Shown piece by piece: positions 14,166-14,169 of a stretch of 14,169 nucleotides of DNA. A program made the translations under genes and the position numbers. Position 1 is the stretch's first letter; every line of letters starts with the position of its first letter. Location: NCBI GenBank assembly GCA_046541515.1, contig JBKHDD010000126.1, positions 1 through 14,169 of the forward strand. Reading direction: 5' to 3'. The notes below the pieces were generated by a model. That model saw only the letters and a program-made list of their open reading frames with translations, was not told the origin of the DNA and did not search any database. This DNA comes from CAYFVR01 sp046541515. Its GTDB lineage: Bacteria; Desulfobacterota; Desulfobacteria; Desulfobacterales; Desulfococcaceae.

Positions 14166-14169
14166 TTCG

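Overview
The window is about 14 kb of GC-rich (roughly 60% or more by eye), densely coded bacterial chromosome. It shows no rRNA, tRNA, phage or transposase gene and no CRISPR array. The gene set and protein style fit a Gram-negative, motile, environmental bacterium. A many-PAS soluble histidine kinase, a response regulator ending in a Cys-rich tail often seen in Desulfobacterota ('deltaproteobacteria') signalling proteins, and a double-Cache chemoreceptor all point that way. That taxonomic guess is an inference with moderate to low confidence.

Layout, left to right. (1) Minus strand 77-2923: a Ca2+-type P-type ATPase whose TAG stop lies inside a hairpin repeat. (2) A divergent, AT-rich, hairpin-rich intergenic region 2924-3257, then a small plus-strand gene (3258-3479) for a 73-residue four-cysteine protein of unknown function. 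(3) Minus strand 3461-6645: a two-gene signalling operon, a soluble four-PAS HisKA_2-type histidine kinase followed 2 nt later by a REC-PAS response regulator. The regulator's 3' end overlaps the small gene tail to tail. (4) Minus strand 6893-7804: an EamA/DMT-family exporter. (5) An intergenic compound palindrome at 7874-8024, REP/BIME-like, with outward-facing terminator-like hairpins. (6) Minus strand 8069-9280: a class I/II aminotransferase. It is divergent from (7), a MocR-type GntR/aminotransferase regulator at 9598-11043 plus. (8) Minus strand 11005-12855: a methyl-accepting chemotaxis protein overlapping the regulator by 39 nt. (9) Minus strand 13026-14030: an RluA-family pseudouridine synthase. 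(10) Two copies of a 35-bp GTAGGGGC-type repeat at the right edge.

How the genes fit together. The MocR regulator, the divergent aminotransferase and probably the EamA transporter form a plausible amino-acid metabolism/export module. Their shared 317-bp control region has a good sigma70-like promoter for the regulator and several inverted-repeat elements. The kinase/regulator pair is cytosolic and has no DNA-binding output, so it probably acts by phosphorelay or protein contact. The chemoreceptor, ATPase and pseudouridine synthase look like independent housekeeping or sensory genes.

Most of the window is ordinary. The parts most worth a second look are these: the hairpin-repeat family at both ends of the window, one copy of which supplies the ATPase stop codon; the compound palindrome at 7.9 kb; the REC-PAS protein with a CxxC...CxxC tail next to a small Cys protein; the Lys replacing a Ca2+-site Glu in the ATPase; and the symmetric elements between the MocR gene and its neighbour. 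I did not find a convincing wholly new multi-gene system.
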